In this document: positions 21,393 through 33,505 of the stretch, piece after piece | Position numbering within the stretch: position 1 is the stretch's first letter | Layout: each line of letters opens with the position of its first letter | NCBI GenBank assembly: GCA_026027325.1 | Contig: JAMSLZ010000001.1 | Location: 2,046,001-2,110,000, forward strand | Direction of reading: 5' to 3' | Source of the DNA: Actinomucor elegans | Taxonomy: Eukaryota; Mucoromycota; Mucoromycetes; Mucorales; Mucoraceae | Length of the DNA: 64,000 nucleotides | Position numbers and translations under genes: made by a program | The notes under the pieces: generated by a model | The model's input: only the letters and a program-made list of their open reading frames with translations | Database searches by the model: none | Told to the model about the DNA's origin: nothing

Positions 21393-23590
21393 CTTATTAA
21401 TATAAGAAAGAACAAGAAATATGCAGGCTATTATGCGTATTTATAATCAGGCAAGTTATATTTTTCCCATCCGTGCGTTCGCGAAATATAAAATATCCCT
21501 ATTGTCCGGTTTATCTATCTCACGCGTCAGTTGATGTATTAAGCTATAGTCTTCAACTATCCATCATTTGTTTTGCAGAGCGAGCTGGGGCCTACATCCT
21601 CTACTTCTATTGATAGCCGGTAATTAAATGTAATAGTAGCTCTAAATCATCAATCCGTACCCATTGTTAATCATTTGAGTAAGTTTTTTTTTAAACGTTG
21701 CCCAATTACGTGTATTGCCCTAAAAGTAAACGTATCTTTAATGCATCGAAAACTTAAATCTTTGATTTACCACAAATTTCAGTACTAGTGCTTTAGCTCC
21801 ATATAGGCCAACACATTGTCACAAAATGAATGGATAGTACAACAATGAAAAACAATGCTTAACCCATCTAACCACCTAGTATCTATGCTCTGATACATGC
21901 ATATGCGTAGCCAAATAGACTGAATAACGCTAGGGATTCCTTTTCTGCGCATAAATGATGTATGATGGCTATATCATGTATTTTATGGATACTCTTTCAC
22001 AAAATTGAGATCTATAATTGATATGAGTAGGGGAAAAATCGAGCTCTGTTTTCCTTCAACATGTTCGATATATGAATCGTTAGATCTAAGCTATATGAAA
22101 TTTGAATAATTTATATTTAGTTAGTGGCGAGTAAGATATATTAAATGAGCACAATTAAACAATACTTTTTATTAATTTTGATAATCCTTTATGAGCATGT
22201 ACTATGTAGTTGTAAAATACGATACCAAACAAAGTTCAGTAGTAGAGAGATCAATTAATCATCAGATATTGATCATACGAAATGCGTATCCTTTACAGCC
22301 AGTCGATAAAATGCAGTATACTCATTATACTTAGGCTGATTAATGGTTCTGGAAGATGAAGTGACTCATTTTTTTTTTTGAACATGTACTAATTGTCAAA
22401 TGTGACATCAAACTGAAATCAATCGAGAAATGCTGAGATGTCAAAAATAGTCAACTTCAGCAAAGTTATATCTCGAACCTAAATTTCCAAACAATAACTT
22501 TTTTTTATCGGGATCCAGCCTGTATTTTTGAGACGATATATTAACATTATAAGTGAAAGACATAGAGACATGTTTGGCCCTTTACTTTTATGGATACTCA
22601 ATATCCAATTATAGTTATGCTTGTAATAGGCCCAAAGAATGCACTTTTGTCAACTATATCTCTGCTATTCAAGTAAATACCTGGTACCTTTTAAGCTATT
22701 CAATGCGTATTAAAATGGCACATACGGTTTGTTGGAAATACTGTCTGCTTATCGAATCAAAGCTCAAAAGCTAAAGATCAAAAACGAAAAGCTAAAAGCC
22801 AAAAAAAAAAGTCAATAGCAGTACAATGTGTTAAATCTCCACCATTCAATAAACACGTAGGGCAAGTGATCTACTTCTATATTTTTTCCTTATATGACAT
22901 AAATGGTATTTGGGGTGTATATTCTATAATGTGTATGCGATTATTACTTTCGAGAATATATATTTGTATTTGTTCTCTTGATTATGAAAAGGTGATATAT
23001 AGCGGATATGAAATTTTGATCGTTCTTTGATTAGGTGACATGAAAAAATTACTTTTTTATTAGTATTATCAGCCTGACTCTTTGGAGCATCACTATCTCA
23101 ATATTATTAGATGAGGAATCAATAGTATTTGGGTTAGGCGTCTATGATGGATTTGCTAGTACATAGCTAATAACAACTCTAACCACAACTAATATAATGT
23201 TTTGCTTTGCTGTAAAGAAAACTCTCCTCGCTCTGTTATGATCTGAAGAAAAAGTTAAATAGAAAAAAAACAGCACATCACTTAAAACAAACATTATACA
23301 GTTTTATCGGTTGGCTAATTATATAAAGGCGCATAGTAAGCTGCACTATAACAATACCTCAGGTTGAATATTCAATAACCTTCAGCCAAAATCATTATTT
23401 GGCCGTGTAACCACCTTTTTTATTACATGTAACCCCTTCCGGTTTCCTGATTGTCCAATAGGCTATTTCATTTTTAAAACATTCAAAGCCCAGTCTCGCG
23501 ATACAAACACTAGTCAAAGCCCAAAATAAAGAGTACTAAAATAAGTTTTCTTTTCTTCTTTCTTCTTTATATTTCATTTATTTATTCACT
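21393..23590. other. Long intergenic region, no gene seen
   Basis: AT-rich with only chance ORFs. One dispersed-repeat copy lies at 22379-22435. The last 250 bases before 23591 probably hold the promoter of the glycosyltransferase gene (T/C-rich leader). Confidence 0.6.
22379..22435 (+). repeat. Dispersed intergenic repeat, copy
   Basis: TGAACATGTACTAATTGTCA, AATGTGACATCAAACTG and AAATCAATCGAGAAATGC appear in consensus order. Confidence 0.7.
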
Positions 23591-25522
23591 ATGGCAGGTC
23601 CAGATTTGCCTTTCCCCAATAACGTAAGAACAGATAACTCGTTATTTGGCGGTGCTCGCTTTGGTAGAAAAAAGAGAACCATTGTACTTTTACTACTGGT
23701 GGTTGTCTTTTTTGTGTTATGGTTTAATTCTGGCTTGGATCATTCATACAACGATTTTACTGGCGTTAGTACAGAGGAAAAAACGACAAGTGACACTACC
23801 CCAGCTACAGGAGCGCCCTTAAACGATGTTCCAGACGAAGAAGAGGAACATGAAGAAGAGGAACATGAGGAGTCCCTGCAAGAACCACCCGCTGTCACAA
23901 CCGAAACACCCAAGACACCTGCTAACTCTGTCACAACGATTCATATGCAGCCTCAACACTTTAAATACTTTATCGTAATTGCTTCAAGGACTTCTCATCA
24001 AAGCCGTCGCCAACTTATCCGTAATACGTACTTTGGACTGAATGATAATGTTGAACCATGTATGAAAAGAGATAAGGGCGTGAATTATATGTTTTGGGTA
24101 TATGGAGATGAACCTGAGGCTAAGACACCTGAGCGTCGCTTATATGAAACTGAAAAGATGGAGTGGAATGATTTGGAAAAGGTAGACGCAAAATCTTTTA
24201 AACAAGACGAGGTGTTGAAATGGGTAAATGCGCTTCTTCAATATGTTTAGGGCTTTCAAATTCTAAAAATACACTTTTAGGTCGATACTAACTTGAGTGA
24301 AAGAGGCGTTACCTTTGACTATTTGATCATTCAAGATGCTTATTCGTTGATCCAACTCAACTATATCCAACAGCAAATCCAAGCTGAAGTAGGTGAAATC
24401 TGGAGAGTCGAAAAAACTGCTAATGATCTGGCTTGGGTTTCCCCTAAACATGAAAACGTCCTTGTGGCTGGTGTTGATGCCATCAACAAGCTCTTGAAAG
24501 ATGAATCTCAATTCAACGATGTAGTATCTCATGGTTCATTGATGACTAACTTTTATGAGTTTTATCGTTCCATTGCTGTCCAGCTCAATTTTGTTACTGC
24601 ATCAAAAGAAGTAAATCGCTTGAAGGAATTCATGAAGCAAGCGCCTGTCTTTATCGAAGAAAAAGGACGTTTTGTAACCTGGACCAACAATGTTGAAGCA
24701 ATTCCTGACATCACTATCGCTGTAACTGAATTGTATCAAGATGGTGACTTCGCTGCTGCTGCCAAAGCTATCAATGCAGGCGGTGCCTCTCTATGTAAAT
24801 CTTTGGAAAAGGCCAGTATCGCTGTCGTGACATCATCGTTCATTTATCCTGATAGTTGCATGGAACCTTCTGCTGCTTTGGCTGCTGAAAACAAGCGCCA
24901 ATATGCCCTTGCCCACAATTATGCTTTTGTTGCTCGTTCAACCGAATTTGCTCAACAAGAGATCCGCGCTGTTAAGCGTCGTACCGTGTGGGGTAAAATT
25001 GATGCTGTGCAAAAGGTATTACCCAAATACGACTGGTTGTTTTGGATGGATATGGACGCTGTTATCATGAACCCAAAGATATCTGTACAAAACATTTTGG
25101 ATGATTTGCGTGCTGCGTATCCCGAGGGTCCTCGCGCATTTGAAAAGAATATTGATTTAGTGATTGCCAAACCTACGAAGGACAAAATGATTAATGCTGG
25201 TGTATTCTTTATACGTAACACACCTTGGGCTCAGAAGTTCTTAAATGCTGTTCAGGCATCTAGCAAATGGTACAACCAAGGTCCTTCTTATGAGCAAGGC
25301 GCAATGTGGGACTTGATTCAATCACCAGGCTACAAGGAACGCGTACTCTTGCTCGACAATGATGACCATACTTTTAATACACTTCCCAAACGTTATAAAT
25401 CTGGAGATTTCATTGTTCATTTCGCTCCTGATAAATGCCCTAGTCCTGCAGTGATGGTAGGTCTTGAGGCTGCTGAACAGATTAAACAAGGCAAGGAAAT
25501 CATTTCTTTTGAAGAAGAGTAA
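23591..25522 (+). CDS. Golgi glycosyltransferase: GT31-like plus GT34 (Mnn10/Gma12) domains
   Basis: Two exons (23591-24223, 24281-25522) give 624 aa. It is a type II membrane protein: cytosolic basic stretch GRKKR, then a signal anchor (TIVLLLLVVVFFVLWF, about 31-46), then an acidic stem (Glu-rich, 80-95). Residues about 125-265 resemble a beta-1,3-galactosyltransferase (GT31) N-half: KYFIVIASRTSHQSRRQLIR (the RRxxIR motif), YMFWVYGDEPE and TFDYLIIQDAYSL, the last lacking the usual DxD. From about 400 a GT34 domain follows with intact DWLFWMDMDAVIMNP (DxD), MINAGVFFIRNTPWAQKFL and YEQGAMWDLI. GT34 enzymes add alpha-linked mannose or galactose to N-glycans or cell-wall mannan in the Golgi. 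The C-terminal domain is probably the catalytic one. Confidence 0.85.
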
Positions 25523-25796
25523 ATTAGAAAGCATTTTTCTTTACATACATATCCCCAACATCAAATTCAAAGTGTAATTAGTTATAAATAAACGCCTTTT
25601 TTTTTAGATACTAATTCTTCAGAACTGGTAGTGATAGCGCCTATTGTATCACTCTGTTATTTATAACTTTTTGAGAAGAAAGGCATTTCTTTTCATGGCT
25701 GAAGTAAAAGTACATAAAGCCTGATTTGGTAAGTATAATTTATCCAAAGTTTCGACTGGAAAACGAAACAAGTCATTTAGATATCCTTCAATGAAT

Positions 25797-25915
25797 ATTC
25801 TAATAGATGTGACCATTTATCCCAAGCACGATGTACATACCATATCTCACATTAGGCCGAGATCGATAGGGAAAACTACAGATTTAGGGATCTAATCCAT
25901 GTAAAATGCTTATAG
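25797..25915 (+). repeat. Dispersed intergenic repeat, longer copy
   Basis: TTCTAATAGATG, then CCCAAGCACGATGTACATAC, ATATCTCACATTAGGCCGAG and ATCGATAGGGAAAA, followed by GGATCTAATCCATGTAAAAT. The last block recurs at 55.98 kb as GGATCTAATTCATGTAAAAT. Confidence 0.75.
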
Positions 25916-25989
25916 TTTGTAGTTTATTATTGATAGATAAACTAAACTAGCTATTCCAATTTAAAAGGAAGGGATAAATAAATGCAGCG

Positions 25990-26053
25990 ATTCGTTCTGT
26001 GCATGAACTATCTATCAGATGTGATATTAAATCAAGATCAGCCAAGAGATCTC
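25990..26053 (+). repeat. Dispersed intergenic repeat, copy
   Basis: TTCGTTCTGTGCATGAACTA, ATCAGATGTGATATTAAATC and AAGATCAGCCAAGAGATCT: a clear copy close to consensus. Confidence 0.8.
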
Positions 26054-26109
26054 CAGATGCTTACCTCAATATTCCAGCTAAATGATTGTTTTATTAGAGG
26101 CAATGCTTT

Positions 26110-26162
26110 ATTTTGGACAAGTGCTAGTCATCAAATGCGACATTAAATCAGAATTAGTCGAC
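26110..26162 (+). repeat. Dispersed intergenic repeat, copy
   Basis: TTTTGGACAAGTGCTAGTCA, TCAAATGCGACATTAAATC and AGAATTAGTCGAC follow the consensus order. Confidence 0.8.
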
Positions 26163-26463
26163 TAATGTGATGATTCTGAATATAAGCTTGCGAAGGTCCA
26201 TAATGGAAAAAATCAAGTAAACTAAGGTGAGCTGGTGGCAATTACAAATGAATGTTTAGGGGTGAAATACTCAATAAACTACGCTCGTCGTGCCTGTATT
26301 AAAGTAGTCATTTTATCAACATCTTCTAATAGCAGCGTACCCTGAAACATATACTAGATAGACACAGTAAATAATTGGGCTTGATATATCATATGGTAAT
26401 GTTGAGAAAGTGCAAGCAAAATTTTATTTTATAAATACAAAACAGGGGAAAAAAAGCAATTAA

Positions 26464-28652
26464 CTAATGATCCTTGGAATAGAGTTCAAACTTCTTGACC
26501 AAACCATCGATTTGATCTGAAGAAAGACCATCATTAATGACATTTCTAGCTTCTTGTACTTTTCCAAACACATTAAACAAGACAAGACCAACAATCTTTT
26601 GATCGCGCACATAAAACACAAGACCCTTTCCGAACTTTTCATCAGCAAGCGAATGCTTTTCAGCAGCTGCCTTGGCTACAGCTTCAGTGACAGAAGATTG
26701 TTGTTGTTGTGCTTCATTGGGTGCAGCACGAGGACTATCTGTTTCAGAAGCAGCAGCAGCAGCAGGTGTATCTTGAGCTGTGGCCTTAGCCCAAACACTG
26801 ACGGTAGACAACTGAGAGTCGATCAAACCAACAGCCTCGTAGCCAATCTCGGGACCCAAATCAGACCAAAACATGGATTGGTGATTGTAAGCGCGAGCAG
26901 AGTTTGCAACCATGTTTTCACCAGCATGACGGCCACTCAAAACAGCATGGTCATGATGTTCAATACGACGACGGCCTAATTGAACGTCATGGAAGGAAAC
27001 CATGTCACCAGCAGCGTAAACGTCACTACGGGCCTCGAGCTCTGCGTTCACAACAACACCAGCACGCTTTTCGTCAATTTCCAAACCGGCTTCGCGAGCC
27101 AAATCAACGCGAGGTTCAATACCGATAGCAACAACAACATGGTCAACAGACACAGTTTCGCCATTACCGAGATTAATTACAGTCTTTCCGGATTCTTTGT
27201 CAGTAGAAACGGATTCAACAGTGCTCTTTTCTTTGATATCAACACCCACTATAAGATTCAATTGTTAATCAGTGAATAAATATCAAGGTGTTAATACGTA
27301 CATTTGCGGACACGGCTAGTAGTCCATTTAGTCAAATAGCCAGGAAATACATTAGCCATGTTACCGTCTATAAAAAAAATAAAGAGTTAGTACGCTGATA
27401 AAAGCAGGGCGTTTGTTCTATATGTACCTTCAGGGAAGATCTGAGTGACCTTCAAGTTCTCTTTACCAGCTAAATATAAAGTGTATCAGCACATAAGCTA
27501 TCCAACACTTCACTTTTACATGTACTTACAGCGGTGTGCAAGAGCAACAGCCAATTCTGAACCAAGGAAACCACCGCCAATGACAGCAATATGAGCGCCG
27601 TCCTTAGCGATCTTTTCCAACTTTTGGAAATCACGTACAGTACGGAAAGTAGTGACATGCTCATTATCAGCTTGGTTGGGTAACTTTTTGGGTGCACCAC
27701 CAGTAGCCAACAAGACCTTGTTATAGTAAATAACACTGCCATCATTCAATGTGACAGTGTGATCCTCTACATTCAACTTGGTGACAGACTTGTTAAGCAA
27801 TAATTTGGTTTTGGTGGTTTCGAGGTCTGATCCAGAAGCATCTTCGATCAATTCATACTCTGAAACGTCTTGATAGATAGTACTGTGAAAAAGTAAGTTA
27901 GAAGACGAATCTATAGTAATATGTATATAGTCCTACTTTCTCTCGGTTCCAGACCACTAGGTTCAAATGTAGAAACGTTAACAAACGAAAATATGTTGTT
28001 TATAATAATCTGTATCAACTTACGTCCTTGAAAACCAAATTCTTTGCAACTTCAGGATCTTCTGAAAACCAAAGTTCTTTTGATAAAGGAGGTCTAGATG
28101 AATATTTGTGAGTAATACTATCAATTGACATATACGTTTACTATTTACCTCATATAAGGAGCATACTCTTCCTCGCCAATAATAATAACCTAATGGTAAT
28201 CCTAGAGTCAACGTCGTGTTATCTATGCATAGTTAATCTTCACTTACATTGGCTTCAGGGTCCTTTTCTTTGATAGCTTGTGCAGCAGCAAAAGAAGCAG
28301 TGCCAGCACCTACGAGCACATAGGGCTTTTGAACTTTTTTGACAGGTGCGATGGCAACTTGCTCTTCCTTCTCTTCCTTCTCGACTACAGGAACAACAAC
28401 CTGGTGTTCTTCTACCTTCTTCTTAGGAGGAGGAGGAGAAGTCAACTTGAACAATAGCGGACCAAACACTAACAAAGAACCAATAGCCCAAGGAACGTTG
28501 CTACCTTCACTGGTGGACTTTTTAGCGGCCTCGGCGGGAGTAGCAGAATAGAAACGCACTTTATTGTTGCATTTCAATTGAGACTTGAGGTTGGTTAAAC
28601 CTCTCCTTTGAACAAAACGAGCTGAATGACCTGAAGCCTTTAAGAAGTTCAT
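26464..28652 (-). CDS. AIFM1: AIF-family mitochondrial FAD/NADH oxidoreductase
   Basis: Eight exons (complement 26464-27248, 27302-27367, 27428-27469, 27530-27882, 27937-27956, 28024-28093, 28149-28189, 28248-28652) splice in phase to 593 aa, including a 20-nt micro-exon. Residues 1-40 are a basic presequence; a membrane segment (WAIGSLLVFGPLLFKL) follows near 59-74. Then come the first Rossmann motif VLVGAGTASFAAAQAI, VIIIGEEEYAPYMRPPLSKE, the AIF-specific WSGTER segment, LLATGGAPKKL, the NAD motif HIAVIGGGFLGSELAVALA, and the FAD motif SDVYAAGDMVSF. The C-terminal domain includes SMFWSDLGPEIGYEAVG and an Ala/Gln-rich insertion. The presequence-anchor-FAD-NAD-C layout is that of AIFM1, an inner-membrane protein needed for respiratory-complex import and, when released, for cell death. 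Residue-level role in fungi is inferred. Confidence 0.9.
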
Positions 28653-30846
28653 ATTTTTGACAAATAAACAATGTAAAGTGAGGTACAATCAACAGAGAAA
28701 GGTAAAGCCCCACTTGCAGGGAATATGTGACGTCGGCCATAGGCGTGTTTCATTGGCTTGTTGAATGCTGTGTTTGGAGAAAGTGTTTCACAATGTTTTT
28801 AATACAGACGTGGCAAAAGCCAACTTATAGATGCAAAAGTTATTTCTAAGCATGAAGCGCTAATCAAGTGCAGGAATAAACTGAAATTGGTGGAGACTTT
28901 TAGATCATTAGGTCTATTTTACATGAACTAGCTGATCCTATGTTCGCTCAGCCGCTGTCACAAAACATCTCTTCACCTAAAGCCTCTTCCCCCGGAGGAA
29001 TTCCCAGAGTACATTTCCTCCAAATTTTAATTGGAGTCTCCGCTTCGCTTTACTAAATTGAAAAGAGTCACATTCCAATCTTCGATGAAGTTTATAATCA
29101 CGAATTAATCTCAAGCTTCAGTATATAGGTCAAGAATGAATAGATGCATACAATTTATTATACTTGCATTATATAGTGTTTTTAGTAAAAGCTATAGCTC
29201 ATTCCGAACAAATGTCAACTATACAAAGAGATTTCTTGACCGAGATCACTGCTAGAAAATTTTGGGCCCAGAAATTGATTTATTTTCTTTATTTTACAGC
29301 TTTTGATTGGGGAGTACCCTTTATGAAGAAATCTTAGTATTATTCTTTACAAAGAAAATGGGACTTTTGAGGAAGGATTTATAATGCACGGCTTGAGGTG
29401 CATGAAGGTATAATAATTGATATTTCTGTAGATTTATTATTATATCAGAGCCGTGTATTATGGCCATGAAAGCAATCTCCGGAAGACATCAAATTGAAGA
29501 TCAAAATATGAACTATTTTACGCAACAAATTGCAGAAAGGCTTGGATTTTTTAAATAATTTTATTAGTACGTCGTATGGAGGGTCAGAATCAAGCTGTTA
29601 TTCTTTATGAATTCGCAAAAAATAAAGTGTCATACCAGAAAAGATATTAAGCTGTATAAATGGAGTGTAACTTATCTGACTTTTAATATAGCAAATCAAA
29701 GCCTAAAGTAGAGGGAGTGTCTTGTAATAGACTCCGACTACGCAAACCACTTGCGCAGTACAAGTAAATCACTTCTGGCATATTCGATGCATAGCAACCA
29801 GAAAGTCTTTAGCTTATAAATTAACATATTATTAATAATCCGCAGTATTTAGAAATAGTATAAATACCCCCAAGTTTTCATGAATAAAGAATTATCCTAT
29901 TATACAAAACATAATCTACTATAAACTATTAATCGATTACCTAATCGGACCTCAGATATTACATGTCTTTATTCTTGTAATTAAAAGTCAGAAAAGTTAC
30001 ACTCCATTTATAGGATTAATATCTCAACCGGTTTTGGTTTAATATCATATCTAATGAGTAACCCATGGTTACAATGCATTATTTCATCTATTTCATCTAT
30101 TAAAGCTATTATTTGAATGAAATACTATGATCATAGTTTATTTTAGAGAATAACTGTAAAATTTGCTTATTTCTTATAGCTTAAATCTCCGTTCAAAGTC
30201 TCATCTGATAAGTATTTCATACTCCGATTAAACTGCTTTGATGGATTGCATTATGATCAATTTACTACACTTGTTCATAAATAACTATAAAATATATAAG
30301 TTTTGTATTGGAATGCTTGTTTAGTTTTAGATTTTCTGGATAGTCTTGGTAAGTTTAAACAGTTGGATAGTAACCTATTATGATCAGAATAAGTTGTAAA
30401 GGGCATAAAAACTGAGCATATGATTCATTTTTATCGACAGTTTATTACAAACTCTTATGTCTGTAGCGTATGCAACTGACACGTAAATAAAATATTCTTG
30501 AGTTTGTGTTGTTTTTAACAATTTCTTCGCTTATCATGCTTTGTTTACACCATCGAAAAACCTGCTTTGCTGGTCATTTACATTATTGGATAGTCGTTTA
30601 TACTATTAAAAACTTGCTTAATTCTCACATATCAGCTATACCATATAATTCATACGCAAAATAAAGAAAAAAAAAGCCTATGAACGAGACTAGTGAAGCT
30701 ACAGTGATTGTATATATAATCTGTAATAATGTAGTATATTTTTTTAAAAAAAATAAGATTTATAATAATATGGTACAGGAGATTCCTTGTTTTTCTGTTT
30801 TTTTTGTACAAAAAAGTATTATATGTATATGTATAAGAGGTTGATT
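28653..30846. other. Long intergenic region, no gene seen
   Basis: AT-rich, no supported ORF. One inverted dispersed-repeat copy at 30025-30080. Beyond that I see only short A/T runs. Confidence 0.6.
30025..30080 (-). repeat. Dispersed intergenic repeat, inverted copy
   Basis: Read on the minus strand: GTAACCATGGGTTACTCATT, then AGATATGATATTAAACC. The 3' half is diverged. Confidence 0.6.
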
Positions 30847-33271
30847 CTAGAGAGTAGCTGGTTCTTCTGTTTGTTGATTTGGTTCAAGCATAGGATCTTG
30901 TAAACCGTAAGTGACACCCAACTTTTCCACTTCTACATAAATTGTCAGATGGCATTTCTATTTCAAGTAAATGTAACTTACTTTGGATAAGGTGTTTTCC
31001 ATAGGTGTATTTCTTTAGAGATTGTAAATGGGGTCTAATCTTGTTGACGAGTACTTCACGTTGATTATCATCAACAACGTCCAGCATCTTTTGAACGACA
31101 TAGTTGGCGTACTGATCCTTCATCATGGTTACAAGAGGATATGTCCTATATAAACAGGATTAGTACATAGTGCTTATATAGTAATACTAGTACGGTACCC
31201 ATCGGGTCTATTCTGAATAACTTCTTCAATCAAAAGTTGTCTATCACGTTTACTGCCGTAATCTACGCATTTTTCTACAACATTACTAGCAAACTTGTGC
31301 TTACTCAAGGGCAATATTTGACCCAAAATTTTGTCTACAATGCGGGCTTTATCTTCAGGTCTTCCTCTTTCCAAAATATGCTGAATGACATAGTTGCCAT
31401 ATTGGTCTTGTACCAATTGACTCGTACAGCGATGTAACTCATCCAGCAATGGGCCAGTTTGAGCCACAGTACAATGTTCAAACATACGCTGAATCACTCG
31501 ACATCCATAAGGATGCGTAGCCAAGTTATACACTTGTCCATGGAATGCATCAATGATAAACTGAATATGTTGGGCGGGCACACGTTCAATGGCCTTTTGA
31601 ATGACATGATTTCCATTCTGATCTTTGATACATTTCAATACACAGCCATCTAGTTCACCAACCAAAGTTGCTTGCTGTTCGGTCAAGACGTGTTCCAAAG
31701 CCTTTTGCACTACACGACAACCATACATTTGAAGTGACAACGATAGAACATGACCTTCCATTTGCTTGGCCAAGATGGATTTTTGCATCTGATTACCGTG
31801 CTCAAAAAACTTTTGAAGCACATAATTGCCAAAGACATCCGTCATCAATTGTAAAGCGTTGGGCAAGACTTCTTCAAACACCATTTGCTTTTCTTCACTA
31901 TTGGCTGTTTCTAACTTTTGTTGAATAAAACGAGAACCATGTTGATCACCACTAAATTCAACAATATGATTAGCGATATCCTTGAGTTCGTACTTCTTGT
32001 TTTTCGAGTTTCTGAATTCTTCTAATAGAGCAGAACGAATACTGAGAGCCAGGTCTTGGGTAGAAGGTGAATTTCTTGTTTCTGGTTGCTGCTGACGGAT
32101 GCGGCCGTTCTTGTTGGCATATGCAGCACGTTGCTGTTGTATCAAGAGCTGCTGACGAGCAGCAAGTAATTGCTGCTGTTGTTGACGAATTAGTATCTGT
32201 TGTTGTTGTAACTGAAGCGCACGTAGTTGCTTATCATTACTGTCAGCAAGAGGAAATCCGCTAGGATCATAGGGTGCAGGTGCAGTCAAGGGACCTTGTT
32301 TAGAGCGTAAAAGATAGGCATCTTCATTAGACCATTTACCGTACAAGGAATCATATTCTTCGTTTCCAGCTAAATCAAGAGCGACATTGGAGATGGGATT
32401 AATATCATGAGGATTGTAGTAATGACGTTGGTTATAGTCTTCCTCTCCAGTTAAACTAAAGTTAGCAAACTGTCTCGACAACACATTTTCTTCTACTGTG
32501 CGAGGTGGAGTAGAATTTGACCGAGAAAATTGAGGTGACATGGTTCTTAACGTATTAATACGTTGCTGTTGCAAGTTATCATAGCCTTGGCTATTATTAG
32601 TGTAAATTGCATCTTCGTTTATTCCTTGCTGAAAAGCAAACATAGGTGAAGGTGTACGAGGAAAGTCCTTGATGATTGAGAATGAATTAGCACTTGGAGT
32701 TTATAATTTACTTTTTTTATATACCTGTTGGATAATATCGACTAATTTTCCTTTACGATTCAAGCTACCTTGTTGATGGCGGTGTTGCTGTTGTTGCTGC
32801 TGTTGCTGCTGAAGATAAAGATGAGCTCTGATACTATCATCCTTTTCCTGGCCGGGGATAATATCTATTTGATCAAGTCAATATATGTACATATACAACG
32901 ATGTTTATATTACCGTGATCAGTAGTGGTATCACTCTTCCACAAGTTCCATGCTTGCCCAGCATCATAAACTGGTGATTGAGAACTAGAACCAGAAGCTA
33001 ATTTGATACTCTGTAGGCCTTGCGGTGGCGGGGCACTGTTTGAACGATCATTATCACCTGTTGGAAACAGAGAAGACGCGCCTGAATGATTGAACAGATC
33101 ATAATCATATTCTGGCTGTAACAAGGCAGCAAGCTATAATGAAGTGTTAGTTTGTTTGAATTTTCTGGGACTTTCAACAGTTTTTACCTGTTGTTCTTGA
33201 GGTGCGTTTGTAGCCTGTGGCTGTTGTAAACTATTTGCTTTCTTCGGAGAGTTCATTAAGCTGGGCATCAT
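30847..33271 (-). CDS. Pumilio/PUF-family RNA-binding protein
   Basis: Six exons (complement 30847-30932, 30982-31145, 31199-32667, 32725-32864, 32914-33133, 33188-33271) splice in phase to 720 aa. The N-terminal half is disordered, rich in Gln, Asn and Ser, with two polyglutamine runs. The Pumilio homology domain begins near residue 370 ([20 protein letters not shown]) and contains eight repeats, each with the typical core: [72 protein letters not shown]. These proteins bind UGUA-containing 3' UTRs and repress or localise mRNAs. Repeat helices look canonical, so 8-nt recognition is expected. The double ATG at 33266-33271 was taken as the start. Confidence 0.92.
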
Positions 33272-33505
33272 CTTTTTATAAATATATAACAAAAACTATG
33301 TAGAAGTATGTACAAATATACAAATTTACAGCAAAAGAAGAGGGAAAAAGAGAAGTCTCTTTTTCACTTCTTTTATATACGTTACAGAAAAGAAGCTGCT
33401 TAAGTGAAAGAAAAAGAAATGACTAATAAAATGATACGACCGACCCTTTTGAATGGCTCGGGGTAGCAGTCATCATGGCCAATCAAAAAAATAGTATAAT
33501 AGTTT

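Larger units (their letters stand above)
25523..26463. other. Intergenic region dense in dispersed repeats
   Basis: A non-coding gap between the glycosyltransferase and the AIF-like gene. Three copies of the dispersed repeat occur in about 370 bp and are listed separately. No ORF of note. Confidence 0.7.

Noticed and set aside
22797..22811. Short A run and AAAGCTAAA-type repeats near 22760-22800
   Set aside because: Simple low-complexity sequence without a recurring unit.
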